Shown here: piece after piece, positions 63,983-64,000 of the stretch
Numbering within the stretch: the stretch's first letter is position 1
Layout: every line of letters starts with the position of its first letter
NCBI GenBank assembly: GCA_028284605.1
Contig: JANQRL010000046.1
Coordinates: 1-64,000, forward strand
DNA from: Paracoccaceae bacterium
GTDB lineage: Bacteria; Pseudomonadota; Alphaproteobacteria; Rhodobacterales; Rhodobacteraceae
Direction: 5' to 3'
DNA length: 64,000 nt
Position numbers and translations under genes: made by a program
Notes under the pieces: generated by a model
The model's database searches: none
Told to the model about the DNA's origin: nothing
What the model saw: the letters and a program-made list of their open reading frames with translations, nothing else

Positions 63983-64000
63983 ATTTGAAGGGACAAGACC

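Overview
The window looks like a chromosomal segment of a high-G+C alphaproteobacterium of the order Rhodobacterales (Rhodobacter/Roseobacter relatives). This rests on gene families seen in the sequence: an aerobic CobS/CobT cobaltochelatase pair, prfA-prmC-DUF4167, a pepA gene divergent from lptF-lptG-lptD-surA-pdxA-rsmA, a divergent dnaJ-like/bolA pair, OlsB, a Hint-domain protein and proton-translocating PntAB. It also rests on the very G+C-rich third codon positions. Species assignment is not possible from this window. Genes lie on both strands with short gaps. I see no rRNA, CRISPR array, intact IS element, integrase or prophage.

Layout. 1-13.4 kb: recN 3' end, ClC channel, DUF427 protein, Xaa-Pro aminopeptidase, VOC protein, cobT, two small exported proteins, cobS, an exported and a cytosolic MsrB on either side of sufE, and OlsB. 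13.4-21.7 kb: ABC-F protein Uup behind a run of mini-hairpins, MazG, two tandem ureohydrolases, a DUF1499 protein, prfA, prmC and a DUF4167 protein. 21.8-31.5 kb: the envelope-biogenesis operon on the minus strand, divergent from pepA-holC. 31.8-42.7 kb: aspartic protease, second ABC-F, ndk, TfoX-C protein, two tRNAs (Asn; CAT anticodon), MBL hydrolase, orphan EnvZ-like kinase, purM-purN, rnd, dnaJ-like/bolA. 43-51 kb: gatB, two paralogous exported SLT transglycosylases around a DUF4453/YARHG-like gene, PlsC-like acyltransferase, pepN. 51-58.5 kb: P450, class-I amidotransferase hydrolase, a 75-aa protein behind a perfect CtrA-type box, sugar isomerase, VOC protein, Hint protein, kynureninase, SDR. 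58.6-64 kb: ICMT-type methyltransferase, pntAB, then a less G+C-biased stretch with a lipoprotein and about 500 bp without a gene.

The most unusual signal is non-coding. Nine copies of a paired-palindrome element lie in four intergenic clusters (about 2.9-3.15, 42.8-43.0, 46.8-47.0 and 58.5-58.6 kb). Each copy is two perfect palindromes of 20-24 bp centred on TTCGAA, with the two centres 22 bp apart (23 once). There are 13 different arm sequences among the 18 palindromes, yet both arms always match, so the arms covary. A variant with a TCGCGA core (21.8 kb) and one with 3-nt loops (53.5 kb) share the two-unit layout. I do not recognise this as a named repeat family.

The coding content is mostly housekeeping: envelope assembly (LptDFG, SurA), translation termination (PrfA, PrmC), amidotransferase (GatB), purine synthesis (PurMN), cobalamin (CobST), redox balance (PntAB), protein repair (MsrB) and nucleotide sanitation (MazG, Ndk). 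Three very small genes (36, 56 and about 31 codons) are added here from start sites, ribosome binding sites and context.
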